DNA of 64,000 bases from Variovorax soli NBRC 106424 (lineage in GTDB: Bacteria > Pseudomonadota > Gammaproteobacteria > Burkholderiales > Burkholderiaceae_C): NCBI RefSeq assembly GCF_001591385.1, contig NZ_BCUU01000019.1, forward strand, positions 1 through 64,000. The letters are read 5' to 3'. Of this stretch, positions 34,164 to 43,928 are shown piece by piece. The position numbers and the translations under genes were made by a program. Position 1 is the stretch's first letter; every line of letters begins with the position of its first letter. The notes beneath the pieces are model-generated. The model searched no databases. It was not told the DNA's origin and worked only from the letters and a program-made list of their open reading frames with translations.

Positions 34164-34618
34164 AGCCCGCCACAATGCCTCGTCGCCGATGCTGTGCAGG
34201 CGCCACCACCATCGAGTTCGCGCTCGGGCTACTGATCTTCCTGACCTTCGCCCTGGGCATCATGGACTTCGCGCGAATGCTCTTCACGTGGAACGCCGCC
34301 GGCGAAGTCACCCGCTACGGCGCGCGCTACGCCGCCGTCTGCGACGACATGACCAAGCAAGCCGAGGTCCTGGCTCAAATGCAGCAGTTGCTGCCTCAGA
34401 TCGAGGAGATCGAGGTCCAATGGTCCAGGGCCGACGGAGTCGCCTGCACCCCGAGCACCTGCGAGGGCGTCACCGTCGGAATCAAAGACCTGGACTATCA
34501 ATGGATCTCTCCCATTGCAGGCGCAGTGGCGCCGCTGATACCCATGCCGAAGTTCTCGACCTACCTGCCTCGCGAAGTGATGCGCAAGGACCCCCACAGC
34601 GGCGCCATCTGTCCCTGA
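34160..34618 (+). CDS. tadF: Second TadE/TadF-like pseudopilin
   Basis: The 152-residue protein again has a basic leader and a TadE-type hydrophobic segment (GATTIEFALGLLIFLTFALG) followed by IMDFARMLFTWNAAGEVTRYGARYA, the TadE-domain core. It is a paralogue of the gene before it, and its start overlaps that gene's stop as ATGA. TadE and TadF cannot be told apart by eye. Confidence 0.82.
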   Translation: MKPATMPRRRCCAGATTIEFALGLLIFLTFALGIMDFARMLFTWNAAGEVTRYGARYAAVCDDMTKQAEVLAQMQQLLPQIEEIEVQWSRADGVACTPSTCEGVTVGIKDLDYQWISPIAGAVAPLIPMPKFSTYLPREVMRKDPHSGAICP

Positions 34619-34634
34619 AGACCTGGAATCCATC

Positions 34635-35819
34635 ATGAAAATTGCCCTCATCTCCCCCAATCCGCATCACCTGCAAGACCTGCAGCTCAGCCTCGAATCG
34701 CAAGGCCATTCGGTGCAGAGCTTCGAGGGCGGCAAGAGCCGGATGGCGCCTGTGGCAGAGCAGTCGCGCCCCGACCTCATGCTGGTGGACGGCATGTGCT
34801 GCGACCCGCACGAGCTGGAACTGGTGGAGCAAGTAACGTCCTCGCACCCCGAGATCGCCGTGCTGCTCATGTGCGCCAGGCAGACGCCGGAGTTCCTGCT
34901 CCAGGCGATGCGCGTCGGCGTGCGAGAGGTGCTTCCTTCGCCCGTGCCGCCCGAGGCACTGCAGGCCGCCCTGGCGCGCGTAGCAGCCCGCATCGCAACG
35001 CGCCAGCCGGCCGCCCCCAAAGGCGACGGCAGGAACAGTGGCGGTGCCGGCCAGGTGATTGCTTTCGTGCCCTGCAAGGGCGGCAGTGGCGCCACCTTCA
35101 TCGCCTCCAACCTGGCCTGTCTTCTGGCGGCTGACCAGCAGCGGGTGCTGCTGATCGACCTGAACCTGCAGTTCGGCGATGCCCTGTCCTTTGTCAGCGA
35201 TGCGAAGGCCACGACCACCCTTGCCGACCTGGCCGGCAGCATCGACCGGCTGGACGCCTCCCTGCTGGCCGCCAGCACGATCAAGGCGGACGCCGGGTTC
35301 AGCGTCCTGGCAGCACCCGAAGACCTGTCGCGCGCGGCCGAGGTGAAAGCCGAGCACATCGACGCCATCCTGCGCCTGGCCGCCACGCAGTTCGACTTCG
35401 TGCTGGTCGACCTGCCGCTAGGGCTCAACGCGCTGTCGATTCGCGCGCTCGACCGCGCACAGCGCATCTTCGCGGTGCTGCAGCCGGGCCTGCCCTACCT
35501 GCGCAACGCCAACAAGCTGATGCAGGCCTTCCAGTCGCTGGGCTATCCGCCGGCGCGGGTAGAGGCCATCGTCAATCGGCTGGAGAAGAACAGCGACATC
35601 GGACTGTCGGAGGTGCGTCGCCTGCTCGGCAATGTGGAGCTGCACACCCTGCCCGACGCGCCGCGCGACGTGTCGCTCTCGATCAACCGCGGGGTGCCGC
35701 TGGCCAGCCTGTCGAAATCGCACCCGGTGAGCCGCTCGCTGGACGATCTGGCGCAGCGGATCAACCCGCGAGAGGAAGGCAGCCCGAGCCTGCTGGGCCG
35801 TCTGTTCCGCCGCGCCTGA
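34635..35819 (+). CDS. tadZ: TadZ/CpaE pilus-localising ATPase
   Basis: TadZ places the Tad apparatus at the cell pole. The 394-residue protein has an atypical receiver domain (residues 1 to ~120) that keeps the central Asp (LMLVD52) but lacks the acidic pocket (ISPNP instead of DD). A MinD/ParA-like ATPase follows, with deviant Walker [25 protein letters not shown] and VLVDLPLG. Typical for CpaE/TadZ. Confidence 0.9.
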   Translation: MKIALISPNPHHLQDLQLSLESQGHSVQSFEGGKSRMAPVAEQSRPDLMLVDGMCCDPHELELVEQVTSSHPEIAVLLMCARQTPEFLLQAMRVGVREVLPSPVPPEALQAALARVAARIATRQPAAPKGDGRNSGGAGQVIAFVPCKGGSGATFIASNLACLLAADQQRVLLIDLNLQFGDALSFVSDAKATTTLADLAGSIDRLDASLLAASTIKADAGFSVLAAPEDLSRAAEVKAEHIDAILRLAATQFDFVLVDLPLGLNALSIRALDRAQRIFAVLQPGLPYLRNANKLMQAFQSLGYPPARVEAIVNRLEKNSDIGLSEVRRLLGNVELHTLPDAPRDVSLSINRGVPLASLSKSHPVSRSLDDLAQRINPREEGSPSLLGRLFRRA

Positions 35820-35830
35820 AGGAGAACACC

Positions 35831-37243
35831 ATGCCATTGCACGCGCTCCGGGAAACGCCCGCCACTTCCATTCGCGACCGGTTCGGAGGCCTTGCCGCCG
35901 AACCGATCGCCCGCGCTGCATCGCAGCCGCAGGACGCCGGCGCGCCCCTCAACGGCCCGGGATTCTCGGAGGCCTACAAGTTGCTGAAGGAGCGCATGCA
36001 CGTGAAGCTCCTGGAGCAGTTCGACCTCACGGCACTCGAGACGCTCAAGCCCGAGCTGCTCCGGCAGGAGATTGCGAGCGTGATCGGCCGCATGCTGCAG
36101 GAAGATCCGCAGGCCATCAACGAAAGCGAGCGGCGCACGCTGATCCGCGACATCCAGCACGAGATGCTGGGCTTCGGCCCCCTGGAATTGTTGATGGCCG
36201 ATTCCGCGGTGTCGGACATTCTGGTCAACTCCTACGACCAGATCTATGTGGAGCGCAAGGGCAAGCTGGAGCTGACCAACGTCAGCTTCACCGACGAAAA
36301 GCACCTGCTGCGCATCATCGACAAGATCGTCTCTCTGGTGGGGCGGCGAGTCGACGAGTCCAGCCCGATGGTCGATGCACGCCTGCCGGACGGCTCGCGC
36401 GTCAACGCGGTGATCCCGCCCGTGGCGCTGGACGGCGCCATGATGTCCATCCGCCGCTTCGCGCGCATCCCGCTGAAGATGGAGAACCTGGTCAACGACC
36501 TGAAAACGCTGACGCCGCAGATGGCCCAGCTGTTGGAGGCACTGTCGCAGGCCAAGATCAACATGCTGATCTCCGGCGGCACCGGTGCCGGCAAGACCAC
36601 GCTCCTGAACATCCTCTCGGGCTACATCCCGGCCAGCGAACGCATCATCACCATCGAGGATGCGGCCGAGTTGCAGCTGCAGCAGCCCCACGTGGTGCGG
36701 CTGGAAACGCGCCCCATGAACATCGAGGGGCGTGGCGAGATCAGCCAGCGCGCCCTGGTACGCAACGCGTTGCGCATGCGCCCCGACCGCATCGTGATCG
36801 GCGAAGTGCGTGGCGCCGAGGCCGTGGACATGCTGCAGGCGATGAACACGGGTCACGAGGGCTCGCTCACCACCATCCACGCCAATACCCCCCGCGATGC
36901 GCTGGCCCGGCTGGAAAACATGATCGGCATGGCCGACCTGAACCTGCCGCACAAGGCGATGCGCCAGCAGATCGCCTCGGCCATCGGTGTGGTGGTGCAG
37001 GTCCTGCGCATGGTGGACGGGCGGCGCAAGATCACCAGCATCCAGGAAGTCACCGGTATGGAAGGCGACGTGGTCACCATGCAGGAGATCTTTACTTTCC
37101 AGCAGACCGGCGTTGGCCCCAAGGGCGAAGTGCTGGGGCACTTCCGCGCCACCGGCGTGCGCCCACGCTTCAGTGAGCGCCTGCAGGCATTCGGCGTGCC
37201 GCTGCCGGAAGGAATGTTCGACCCAAGCCGCCACTACGAGTAA
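35831..37243 (+). CDS. tadA: Tad secretion ATPase TadA/CpaF
   Basis: This is the hexameric ATPase that powers Flp pilus assembly and often retraction. The 470-residue protein has an N-terminal helical region and Walker [15 protein letters not shown] near residue 255. The Asp box ([11 protein letters not shown]), Walker B ([15 protein letters not shown]) and His box ([19 protein letters not shown]) follow. It starts 11 bases after tadZ. Confidence 0.96.
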   Translation: MPLHALRETPATSIRDRFGGLAAEPIARAASQPQDAGAPLNGPGFSEAYKLLKERMHVKLLEQFDLTALETLKPELLRQEIASVIGRMLQEDPQAINESERRTLIRDIQHEMLGFGPLELLMADSAVSDILVNSYDQIYVERKGKLELTNVSFTDEKHLLRIIDKIVSLVGRRVDESSPMVDARLPDGSRVNAVIPPVALDGAMMSIRRFARIPLKMENLVNDLKTLTPQMAQLLEALSQAKINMLISGGTGAGKTTLLNILSGYIPASERIITIEDAAELQLQQPHVVRLETRPMNIEGRGEISQRALVRNALRMRPDRIVIGEVRGAEAVDMLQAMNTGHEGSLTTIHANTPRDALARLENMIGMADLNLPHKAMRQQIASAIGVVVQVLRMVDGRRKITSIQEVTGMEGDVVTMQEIFTFQQTGVGPKGEVLGHFRATGVRPRFSERLQAFGVPLPEGMFDPSRHYE

Positions 37244-37255
37244 CCGGGGAATGCG

Positions 37256-38245
37256 ATGCTGAACAACATGGGTGGGGACACGCTGATCCCGCTGGCGGTG
37301 CTGGTGTTCGTCAGCATGCTGATGCTGATCGAGGGCCTGTACTTGTTCTGGAGAGGACGAAATGGGCCGCAAGCCAAGCGCCTGAGGCAGCGGATTCAGG
37401 CGCTGACAGAGGCCGACGACAGTGCAAAGGCACGCGTACTCAAGCACCGGTCCGCGGAAGATCTCTCCCTGCTGGAGCGCACACTGCTTTCGCTGCAACG
37501 TGCGCAAAGAATCGAAGCCTGGATCCGCCAGTCGGGCAAGGAATGGAGCCCCTCGCAGTTGATGCTGGGTTGCCTGTTGCTGGGCGTCTCCGGATTGTTG
37601 GCGGCCAATGCACTACTGCGCTTTCCACTCCTGATTGCCTGCGCCATCGGTCTGGCGTGCGGCGCGCTACCGCTGCTCTACCTGACGTACCTTCATGGCA
37701 AACGGCTGGCCCGCTTCGAACAGCAATTGCCCGACGCGCTGGACCTGATCGGCCGTGCTCTGCGCGCGGGCCACTCGTTCGGTACCGGCATGCAGATGGT
37801 CAGCGAGGAGATGCCTGACCCCATCGCTGGCGAATTTCGCCTGGCCAGCGAAGAGGTGAACTTCGGCGTCTCACTGCAGCAGGCACTGAACAACCTGGGC
37901 AACAGGGTGCCGCTCACGGACCTGCGCTATTTCGTGGTAGCGGTACTCATCCAGCGCGATTCGGGCGGCAACCTGACCGAAGTGCTGACCAACTTGAGCC
38001 GCCTGGTGCGCGAGCGCCACAAGCTGCTGTCGAAGGTGCGGGTGTTGTCAGCCGAAGGCCGACTGTCGGCCTGGATTCTGGGCCTTATGCCCTTCGGGCT
38101 GGCGCTGCTGCTCAGCAGCTTCAATCCCGAATTCATGTCGCCGCTTTGGACCGACCCCATAGGCCAAATGATGCTCAAGATCATGGCGGTGATGATGACG
38201 GTGGGCATCGTGCTGCTGCGCTACCTGGTCCGCATTCGCGTCTAA
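37256..38245 (+). CDS. tadB: Tad inner-membrane platform protein TadB
   Basis: The 329-residue protein has an N-terminal membrane helix, two central segments and a type II secretion F domain (FEQQLPDALDLIGRALRAGHSF), with C-terminal helices. With TadC it forms the inner-membrane platform driven by TadA. It lies 12 bases after tadA. Confidence 0.92.
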   Translation: MLNNMGGDTLIPLAVLVFVSMLMLIEGLYLFWRGRNGPQAKRLRQRIQALTEADDSAKARVLKHRSAEDLSLLERTLLSLQRAQRIEAWIRQSGKEWSPSQLMLGCLLLGVSGLLAANALLRFPLLIACAIGLACGALPLLYLTYLHGKRLARFEQQLPDALDLIGRALRAGHSFGTGMQMVSEEMPDPIAGEFRLASEEVNFGVSLQQALNNLGNRVPLTDLRYFVVAVLIQRDSGGNLTEVLTNLSRLVRERHKLLSKVRVLSAEGRLSAWILGLMPFGLALLLSSFNPEFMSPLWTDPIGQMMLKIMAVMMTVGIVLLRYLVRIRV

Positions 38246-38262
38246 CGCTGCAGGAGATCGAG

Positions 38263-39177
38263 ATGAACATTTTCCCCATCCTGGTGTTTCTCGCCGTGAC
38301 GCTGACGGTTGTAGGCGTGTTCTTTTGGCTCATGCCGACACGTGGTGAAGAACGCGTGCGTGCGCTGGTCGAGCCACAGCACAGGCCCGCCTCGGCCTGG
38401 ACCGAGACGATGGTCAAACTGGTCGGGCCGCTGGCCCAGCTTTCCTCGCCGACCGGCGAGGGCGAGATCACTCCACTGCGCCAACGTTTCCTGCAGGCCG
38501 GCATCCGCCATCCGGATGCGCCGCTCATCTATTTCGGCCTCAAGACCCTGCTGCCGCTGGCGCTGGCCGCCCTTGCCTTCTTCGCACTGCGCACGGGCGG
38601 CGCTTCGTCCGCCCTGGGCCTGCTGATGAAGGTTCTGATGGCTGCGCTGGTGGCCAGCTACCTGCCCAACCTGGTCCTTCGGCTGGCGATCCGTGCCCGC
38701 CGGCGTGAGATCTTCGAGAACTTCCCCGATGCGGCCGACCTGATGCTGGTGTGCGTCGAAGCCGGCATGGGGTTGGACGCAGCACTCAGCAAAGTCACCG
38801 AGGAAATCCGGCTCAAGAGCGAGGCCCTGGCCCAGGAACTGCACTGGACCAACCTGGAGATGCGCGCCGGCTCGACCCGCGAGAAGTCGCTGCACAACCT
38901 GGCAGTGCGTACCGGTGTGGAGGAGATCGGCACCTTCGCCACCATGCTGACGCAGGCCGATCGCTTCGGCACCAGCATCGGCGAATCGCTGCGGGTGTTC
39001 TCGGACGACCTGCGCCACAAGCGCCAGACGCGGGCCGAAGAGCAGGCGGCCAAGGTGCCGACCAAGATGCTGCTGCCGCTGGTGCTGTGCATCTTTCCGG
39101 TGGTCTCGATGGTGATCCTGACGCCCGCCGTGATCAAGATGATCCGCCAGCTGGGCCCCATGCTTTCGGGACAGTGA
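38263..39177 (+). CDS. tadC: Tad inner-membrane platform protein TadC
   Basis: The 304-residue protein is the second GspF-like platform protein: an N-terminal helix (FPILVFLAVTLTVVGVFFW), a paired central helix, then NFPDAADLMLVCVEAGMGLD and LTQADRFGTSIGESLRVFSD, with a C-terminal helix ending LGPMLSGQ. AGGAGA precedes the ATG at 38263. It is the last gene of the Tad locus and converges on the response regulator gene; no tadD follows. Confidence 0.92.
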   Translation: MNIFPILVFLAVTLTVVGVFFWLMPTRGEERVRALVEPQHRPASAWTETMVKLVGPLAQLSSPTGEGEITPLRQRFLQAGIRHPDAPLIYFGLKTLLPLALAALAFFALRTGGASSALGLLMKVLMAALVASYLPNLVLRLAIRARRREIFENFPDAADLMLVCVEAGMGLDAALSKVTEEIRLKSEALAQELHWTNLEMRAGSTREKSLHNLAVRTGVEEIGTFATMLTQADRFGTSIGESLRVFSDDLRHKRQTRAEEQAAKVPTKMLLPLVLCIFPVVSMVILTPAVIKMIRQLGPMLSGQ

Positions 39178-39202
39178 ATCCCGCTCGCCCGCAGGCCTTC
39201 CC

Positions 39203-39889
39203 TCAGACCTCGCCCAGCTGATGCTTCACCGCATACACGTACAACTCCAGCCGGTTGCGCACCCCCAGCTTCTGGTAGATCGTGCTGAGGTGGTTGCGCA
39301 AGGTGTGCTCGGCTATGCAGAGGCGGTCTGCCAATGCAGCGTTGGAGCCGCCGCTTTGCGCCACCACACAGGCCACGACGCGGCGCTCGCGCGCGGTCAG
39401 CCGGTCATGGGGCGCGTGCGGGGCCTTGGGCTGCGCCGGCTGGGCGGCAGCGCCTTGCCCCTGCAGCAGCTGGCTGAACACGCGGCCGAGGTCCTTGCCC
39501 TCCAGCCACACTTCTCCGCGGTGCACGGCCTCGATGGCATCGAGCACCTGCTGGGCCGGCGCCGCCTTGTTCAGAACGCCGCGCGCGCCTGACAGCATCG
39601 CCTGGTCGAGCGTGGCTTGTTCGCGCACGCCGGTCAGCACAAGGATCTGGGCTGCCGAACGCTCGCGGATGAAGGGCATCAGTTCCAGGCTGCTGCGCCC
39701 GCCCAGGTCCATGTCCAGCACGACCACGTCGGCCGTCATCTGCGGCACCCGGGCCTGGGCCTCGTCGAAGCTGGAGGCCGTTCCTGCCACCGCCATGCGC
39801 GGCCCGGCACCTTCTATGAGGCGCTCCAGGCCCCACAGCATGGTCGGGTGGTCGTCGACCAGAAAGACTCGAATGTTCTGGGCTGTCAT
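39203..39889 (-). CDS. NarL/LuxR family response regulator
   Basis: The 228-residue protein has a receiver domain with acidic pocket VDDH and phospho-acceptor D59 (VVVLDMDLGG), a Pro/Ala linker, and a LuxR-type helix-turn-helix (LTARERRVVACVVAQSGGSN... AEHTLRNHLSTIYQKLGV). It is encoded 24 bases after the histidine kinase on the same strand and is its probable partner. The pair converges on tadC; control of the pilus is plausible but not shown. Confidence 0.93.
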   Translation of the reverse strand: MTAQNIRVFLVDDHPTMLWGLERLIEGAGPRMAVAGTASSFDEAQARVPQMTADVVVLDMDLGGRSSLELMPFIRERSAAQILVLTGVREQATLDQAMLSGARGVLNKAAPAQQVLDAIEAVHRGEVWLEGKDLGRVFSQLLQGQGAAAQPAQPKAPHAPHDRLTARERRVVACVVAQSGGSNAALADRLCIAEHTLRNHLSTIYQKLGVRNRLELYVYAVKHQLGEV

Positions 39890-39913
39890 CTGAAGTACCC
39901 CGCATCGCGATCG

Positions 39914-41560
39914 TCAGACGGGAATCTCGACATGCACCTCCGTGCCCGACTGGGCACGCTGCACGTAGGCGCGTCCGCCCAGCGCCGCGGCGCGGGCGGT
40001 GATGGACTTGGGCGTGAAGTCGCATTCGTTCGCCGCGCCTTCGTTGTCCACCTGAATGCGCAGCAGGCCGTGGTCGCAACGCACCTGCACCAGGGCGTGG
40101 CGGGCCATCGTGTGGCGCACGACGTTGCTCAGTGCCTCGCGCACGATCTGCAGCACCTCGGCCGCGAGCCTGTCGCTGCAGGGCACGTCTTCTTCCAGGT
40201 CCACTTCGATGTCCACGCCGTGGAATTCGCGGATGAGCCGCACCTGCTGGCGCAGCGCCGCAGCCAGGGGGTGCTGCGCCTCGGTCGCACGGTTGCGCAC
40301 GCCCTGGGCGAAGCTGCGCAAGTCACCGATGACCTGGGTCGACATGGCGATCAGCCGATCGAGGTCTTCGTTGAGCGGATTCGCCGGATCGGCCTTGCAG
40401 CGCAGGGCGCTCAGGCCGAAGCGAAGTCCGATGTACGGCTGCACCGCACTGTCGTGCAGGTCCATCGCGATCTTCTGGCGCTCGGCGGACGCTGCATCGG
40501 TGGCCAGGTGGTCCAGCACGTCGATGTTCTCGATCAGCGGCAGCACCTGGGAGGTCAGCTGGTGCAGGAACAGCGCATCCGCGCGGCCCAGCCGCGGGGT
40601 ACCGGCGGCGACGTAGATGCGCCCGCCGGCCGAACCCAGCCGGACCGGCGCGCTGATGAAGGAGCCGGCGCCCAGCAACGCGCCGATGATCGAGCCGGTG
40701 TCCTCGGCCAGCGGCCACCATTGGCCCTGCTCCAGATCGTGGGCCGCGCCGCGCCAGTTGTCGCCGTTGCGCTGCAACCTGAAGGCCAGCACATGCGCGG
40801 GCACATCCAGCAGCAGCGATGCCGCCAGCGAAGCGTCGATCTGATCGTCTCCGCCGCCAGCCGCGGGCCTCTGTTGAGCCAGACGCACGGTAACCGGCCC
40901 GCCGTCGTCCTCGCGCAGCACCAGCAGGCACAGCGAGGCATCGAAGTAGTCGCGGGTGGCGTCGAGCAGTCCTTGCACCGTCTGGCCCGCTCCGAAGCGC
41001 GGATTGGCGATGCTGCTCACCCTGCGCTGCAGGGCGAGGCGGCGACGCAGTTCCGCCTTCGATTCGCCCCAATAGGAAATCATGAGCCCCAGCACCAGGA
41101 GCAGCACCGCGCGCCCGAGCAGGTTGGACGCGTCGCCCGCCCCCTGGACGAAAGGAAGCCCTGCGCCCACGAAAAGCACGACCGCCCCCAGCGTGGACGT
41201 CACGCCCTCGCGCCAGCCCCAGCGGAAGGACGCGCTCAGGATCGCAAAATAGAAGAACAGGTAGAACACGCTGTGGGCGCCGCCGCTGCAGGCAACGAGC
41301 ACCGCATACAAGGGCATGTCGAGCCAGTGCCAGCGCATGGCGGCCAGGGCGTGCGGGCCGCGCTCCGAGAGGAAGAACAGGCCGACGCACACGGCGACAT
41401 AGGCAACGGCAGCCACCGGCATCCAGCGTTCGAGCGCAGATTCTCCCGGCACATCGATGAACAGGCCGAGCAGGGTGATGAGCACGAGCGCCAGCCGCAT
41501 GCGAGCCAGCGTGCAGGCTTCCGAAAACTCATCCGGTGTCGGGTCCAGGTTCTTTGCCAC
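39914..41560 (-). CDS. Sensor histidine kinase, NarL-partner type (HisKA_3)
   Basis: The 548-residue protein has a short cytosolic N-terminus and an integral membrane region of about six segments (residues ~20-190). A GAF-like region follows, then the HisKA_3 dimerisation helix with the phospho-acceptor His (IAMDLHDSAVQPYIGLRFGL). A degenerate HATPase domain (EALSNVVRHTMARHALVQV) ends the protein. The start is taken as a GTG at 41560, because AGGAGG lies six bases upstream and longer readings run into a low-GC promoter region. The signal is unknown. Confidence 0.88.
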   Translation of the reverse strand: MAKNLDPTPDEFSEACTLARMRLALVLITLLGLFIDVPGESALERWMPVAAVAYVAVCVGLFFLSERGPHALAAMRWHWLDMPLYAVLVACSGGAHSVFYLFFYFAILSASFRWGWREGVTSTLGAVVLFVGAGLPFVQGAGDASNLLGRAVLLLVLGLMISYWGESKAELRRRLALQRRVSSIANPRFGAGQTVQGLLDATRDYFDASLCLLVLREDDGGPVTVRLAQQRPAAGGGDDQIDASLAASLLLDVPAHVLAFRLQRNGDNWRGAAHDLEQGQWWPLAEDTGSIIGALLGAGSFISAPVRLGSAGGRIYVAAGTPRLGRADALFLHQLTSQVLPLIENIDVLDHLATDAASAERQKIAMDLHDSAVQPYIGLRFGLSALRCKADPANPLNEDLDRLIAMSTQVIGDLRSFAQGVRNRATEAQHPLAAALRQQVRLIREFHGVDIEVDLEEDVPCSDRLAAEVLQIVREALSNVVRHTMARHALVQVRCDHGLLRIQVDNEGAANECDFTPKSITARAAALGGRAYVQRAQSGTEVHVEIPV

Positions 41561-41755
41561 GCGGGCCTCCTGTATCAGTCCGCGGCCCGGCGGAATTCGT
41601 CCGGGCCAAAATTTAACACCAAGGTAAACATTTGTATCTTGATTGCCTGGGGCTCGCAATGAAAACTTCGTGTGAATGTTTCCCATTGAGACATTTGACA
41701 CAAAAGTTCGCATCACGAAGAGGGACGAAAGTCCTGCGATATGAACGCGGCGGGC
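41561..41755. other. Intergenic region upstream of the histidine kinase
   Basis: This is a 195-base AT-richer region that must carry the kinase promoter. I see no coding sequence in it and no clear operator. Confidence 0.4.
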
Positions 41756-41780
41756 AGAAAAAAGCCCGCATGAAGCGGGC
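41756..41780 (-). terminator. Intrinsic terminator after dusA
   Basis: On the minus strand GCCCGC (41780-41775) and GCGGGC (41769-41764) form a stem around TTCAT, followed by six T residues (41763-41758). It lies 21 bases past the dusA stop. Confidence 0.88.
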
Positions 41781-41801
41781 GGCACGGAATGCGGGGCAGC
41801 G

Positions 41802-42875
41802 TCACCCTGCGGGCTGCAGCAGCTCCAGGCCCTTGTCGACACGCGCATGGGCCGCCCGCATCACCTCGTGCGGCGGCAGGTGCTTCATCCGGTGGTCGCT
41901 CCACACCTGGCGCCAGCGGCGCGCGCCGGGCAGCCCGTTGCGCAGGCCCAGCATGTGGCGGGCGATGGCATACCAGTGGGTGCCGTGCGCCGCGGCCTCG
42001 CGCACCATGTAGTCGCACATGCGCTCCTCGATCTCCTCGCGCGTGAGCGGGCGGGGCTCCTCGCCGAAGAACTCGGCATCCCACTGCGCCAGCCACCAGG
42101 GGTTGTGATAGGCCTCGCGGCCCACCATCACGCCGTCGAGCAGGCGCAGCTGCTGGTGGACCGCCTCGGTCTGCGAAAAGCCGCCGTTGATGGAGATGGT
42201 GAGGTGCGGAAACTCGTGCTTGAGCCGGTGCACCATCTCGTAGCGCAGCGGCGGAATCTCGCGGTTCTCCTTGGGCGACAGGCCCTTGAGCCACGCATTG
42301 CGCGCATGCACAATGAAGGTCTTGCAGCCGGCTTCGCTCACCTGGCCGATGAAGTCGCGCACGAACTCGTAGCGCTCGATCTTGTCGATGCCGATGCGGT
42401 GCTTGACCGTGACCGGCAGGCGCGTGGCGTCGACCATGGCCTTGACGCAGTCGGCCACCAGCTGCGGCTCGTTCATCAGGCAGGCCCCGAAGGCGCCGCG
42501 CTGCACGCGCTCGCTGGGGCAGCCGCAGTTGAGGTTGACTTCGTCGTAGCCCCATTCCTCGGCCAGGCGCGCGCATTTGGCCAGGTCGTCCGGCTCGCTG
42601 CCGCCCAGCTGCAGCGCCACCGGGTGCTCTTCCTCGTTGAAGCGCAGGTGGCGCGGCACGTCGCCGTGCAGCAGCGCGCCGGTCGTCACCATCTCTGTGT
42701 ACAGCAGCGCGCGGCGGCTGAGCAGGCGGTGCAGGTAGCGGCAATGCCGGTCGGTCCAATCCATCATCGGAGCGACGGAGACGCGGCTGGCGTCGAATGC
42801 GGTGCGAGGGTCGGGGGTCTGGAGGTCTGTCACGTGCAAGGGCGGCCAATGCGCACCCTCGATTTTCGCCGACAT
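41802..42875 (-). CDS. dusA: tRNA-dihydrouridine(20/20a) synthase DusA
   Basis: DusA is an FMN enzyme that reduces U20/U20a in tRNA. The protein has the family start SVAPMMDWTDRHCRYLHRLL, YTEMVTTGAL, EEHPVALQLGG, the active-site Cys in LNCGCPSERVQ, HARNAWLKGLSPKENREIPP and SINGGF/VMVGREAYHNP for FMN. About 35 residues precede the conserved core when the ATG at 42875 is used. That start has no clear ribosome binding site, so translation may begin further in. Confidence 0.95.
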   Translation of the reverse strand: MSAKIEGAHWPPLHVTDLQTPDPRTAFDASRVSVAPMMDWTDRHCRYLHRLLSRRALLYTEMVTTGALLHGDVPRHLRFNEEEHPVALQLGGSEPDDLAKCARLAEEWGYDEVNLNCGCPSERVQRGAFGACLMNEPQLVADCVKAMVDATRLPVTVKHRIGIDKIERYEFVRDFIGQVSEAGCKTFIVHARNAWLKGLSPKENREIPPLRYEMVHRLKHEFPHLTISINGGFSQTEAVHQQLRLLDGVMVGREAYHNPWWLAQWDAEFFGEEPRPLTREEIEERMCDYMVREAAAHGTHWYAIARHMLGLRNGLPGARRWRQVWSDHRMKHLPPHEVMRAAHARVDKGLELLQPAG

Positions 42876-42910
42876 CGCGGCGGCCGGCGGCCAGGCCGGC
42901 CTTTGCCCGT

Positions 42911-43486
42911 TCAGAGCTGGCCGATCTGGCTGAAGGACGAGCGCAGGCCCAGGTAGTCGGTGGGCCCGTTGCTTTCGGGCGGGCTGCCGTTGGCCGACAG
43001 CCAGGCCGAAATGCTGGGCAGCCGCTTGGCGAAATAGGACTGCATCTCGCGCCAGTCGCCGTTGGGCTGGTGCGCGGCCGAGACCTCCAGCGCCTCCACG
43101 CCCATGGCGCGAAGGCTGCTCACCATGGCCAGCGCCCTGCCCTCGAGCATGTGCACCGGCACGTTGCGGCCCTGGGACAGGATCTCGTCCAGGATGCGCC
43201 GGTTGACCACGAACTCGGGCCAGGAACGGTTGCCGCTCGCATCGTTGAGCCGGCGAAAGGCCCAGTGCAGGTTGGTGGCAAAGACCACCGCCACCCGCGT
43301 GGCCTGCAGCACATGCTGGTCGGCCTGCTGCGCCTGCAGCCGCACCGACCACCAGATGGCGGTGACCACGCCGGCCGTCTGCACCCAGGCCGCCCAGCCC
43401 AGTGCGTCCATGGGGTAGGCCAGCCAGGCGCCGGCCATCAATAGCAGCAGCGCCGCCCCGCCCATGATCACCAGCTTGTTTCGCAT
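42911..43486 (-). CDS. Unknown membrane-anchored protein (191 aa)
   Basis: The protein has two hydrophobic segments at the N-terminus (LVIMGGAALLLLMAGAWLAY and WAAWVQTAGVVTAIWWSV), then a soluble region of about 135 residues with no motif I know. The layout resembles small membrane proteins with a helical cytosolic domain. AAAGGA precedes the ATG at 43486. It lies between the 72-residue gene and dusA on one strand with short gaps, so the three may form an operon. Confidence 0.7.
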   Translation of the reverse strand: MRNKLVIMGGAALLLLMAGAWLAYPMDALGWAAWVQTAGVVTAIWWSVRLQAQQADQHVLQATRVAVVFATNLHWAFRRLNDASGNRSWPEFVVNRRILDEILSQGRNVPVHMLEGRALAMVSSLRAMGVEALEVSAAHQPNGDWREMQSYFAKRLPSISAWLSANGSPPESNGPTDYLGLRSSFSQIGQL

Positions 43487-43524
43487 GTTGTTTTCCTTTT
43501 TATATTGCCGAAGGCTTCGCGCCT

Positions 43525-43743
43525 TCAGGTCCGCGGTCCGTCCTTGCCGAACATCTTGCGCAGCGCCGCCACGCCGGCCACCAGGGCGTCGGAGTAGCTG
43601 CCGTACGGCGTGCAGGAGGCCTCCAGCGCCACATAGGGCATGCAGTCCTCCATCTGATGATCCGATCCCTCCATCAGCACCCAATAGAACTCCCCCACCT
43701 CCAGTTCGTGGACAGTCAGGGCGATGTTGCGCAAGGTCCCCAT
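43525..43743 (-). CDS. Small conserved-looking hypothetical protein (72 aa)
   Basis: The reading MGTLRNIALTVHELEVGEFYW is a compact soluble protein with two Cys, VLMEGSDHQMEDC in the middle and an Ala-rich amphipathic C-terminal helix. I do not recognise a family. Codon use is like that of neighbouring genes. The gap to the 191-residue membrane protein gene is 38 bases. The upstream ribosome binding site is weak. Confidence 0.6.
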   Translation of the reverse strand: MGTLRNIALTVHELEVGEFYWVLMEGSDHQMEDCMPYVALEASCTPYGSYSDALVAGVAALRKMFGKDGPRT

Positions 43744-43889
43744 GAAGAAAAAACTATTCCATTTCAGACAGGGGAATCGTAGGAAGCACCCGGGCCACCG
43801 CCTAGGCCACTATTTCACGATTAAACACAAATGTGGCATTTAGTATCAGTTTCGCACACACCGAGCGTCTCGAAAAGGCGTACAGCGTC

Positions 43890-43904
43890 ACTTGTGCAAC
43901 AAGT
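43890..43904. promoter_or_regulatory. Palindrome ACTTGT-GCA-ACAAGT upstream of an unknown gene
   Basis: Two perfect 6-base arms around GCA lie 24 bases before the ATG at 43929, within the 185-base gap between divergent unknown genes. The position fits an operator over the transcript start. No regulator is identified. Confidence 0.4.
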
Positions 43905-43928
43905 CGGGCACAGGGCAAGGAGACACCC

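Noticed and set aside
35543-37507. A 654-codon frame antisense to tadZ/tadA
   Set aside because: The plus-strand genes carry all the Tad ATPase motifs; the opposite frame has only GC-biased composition.
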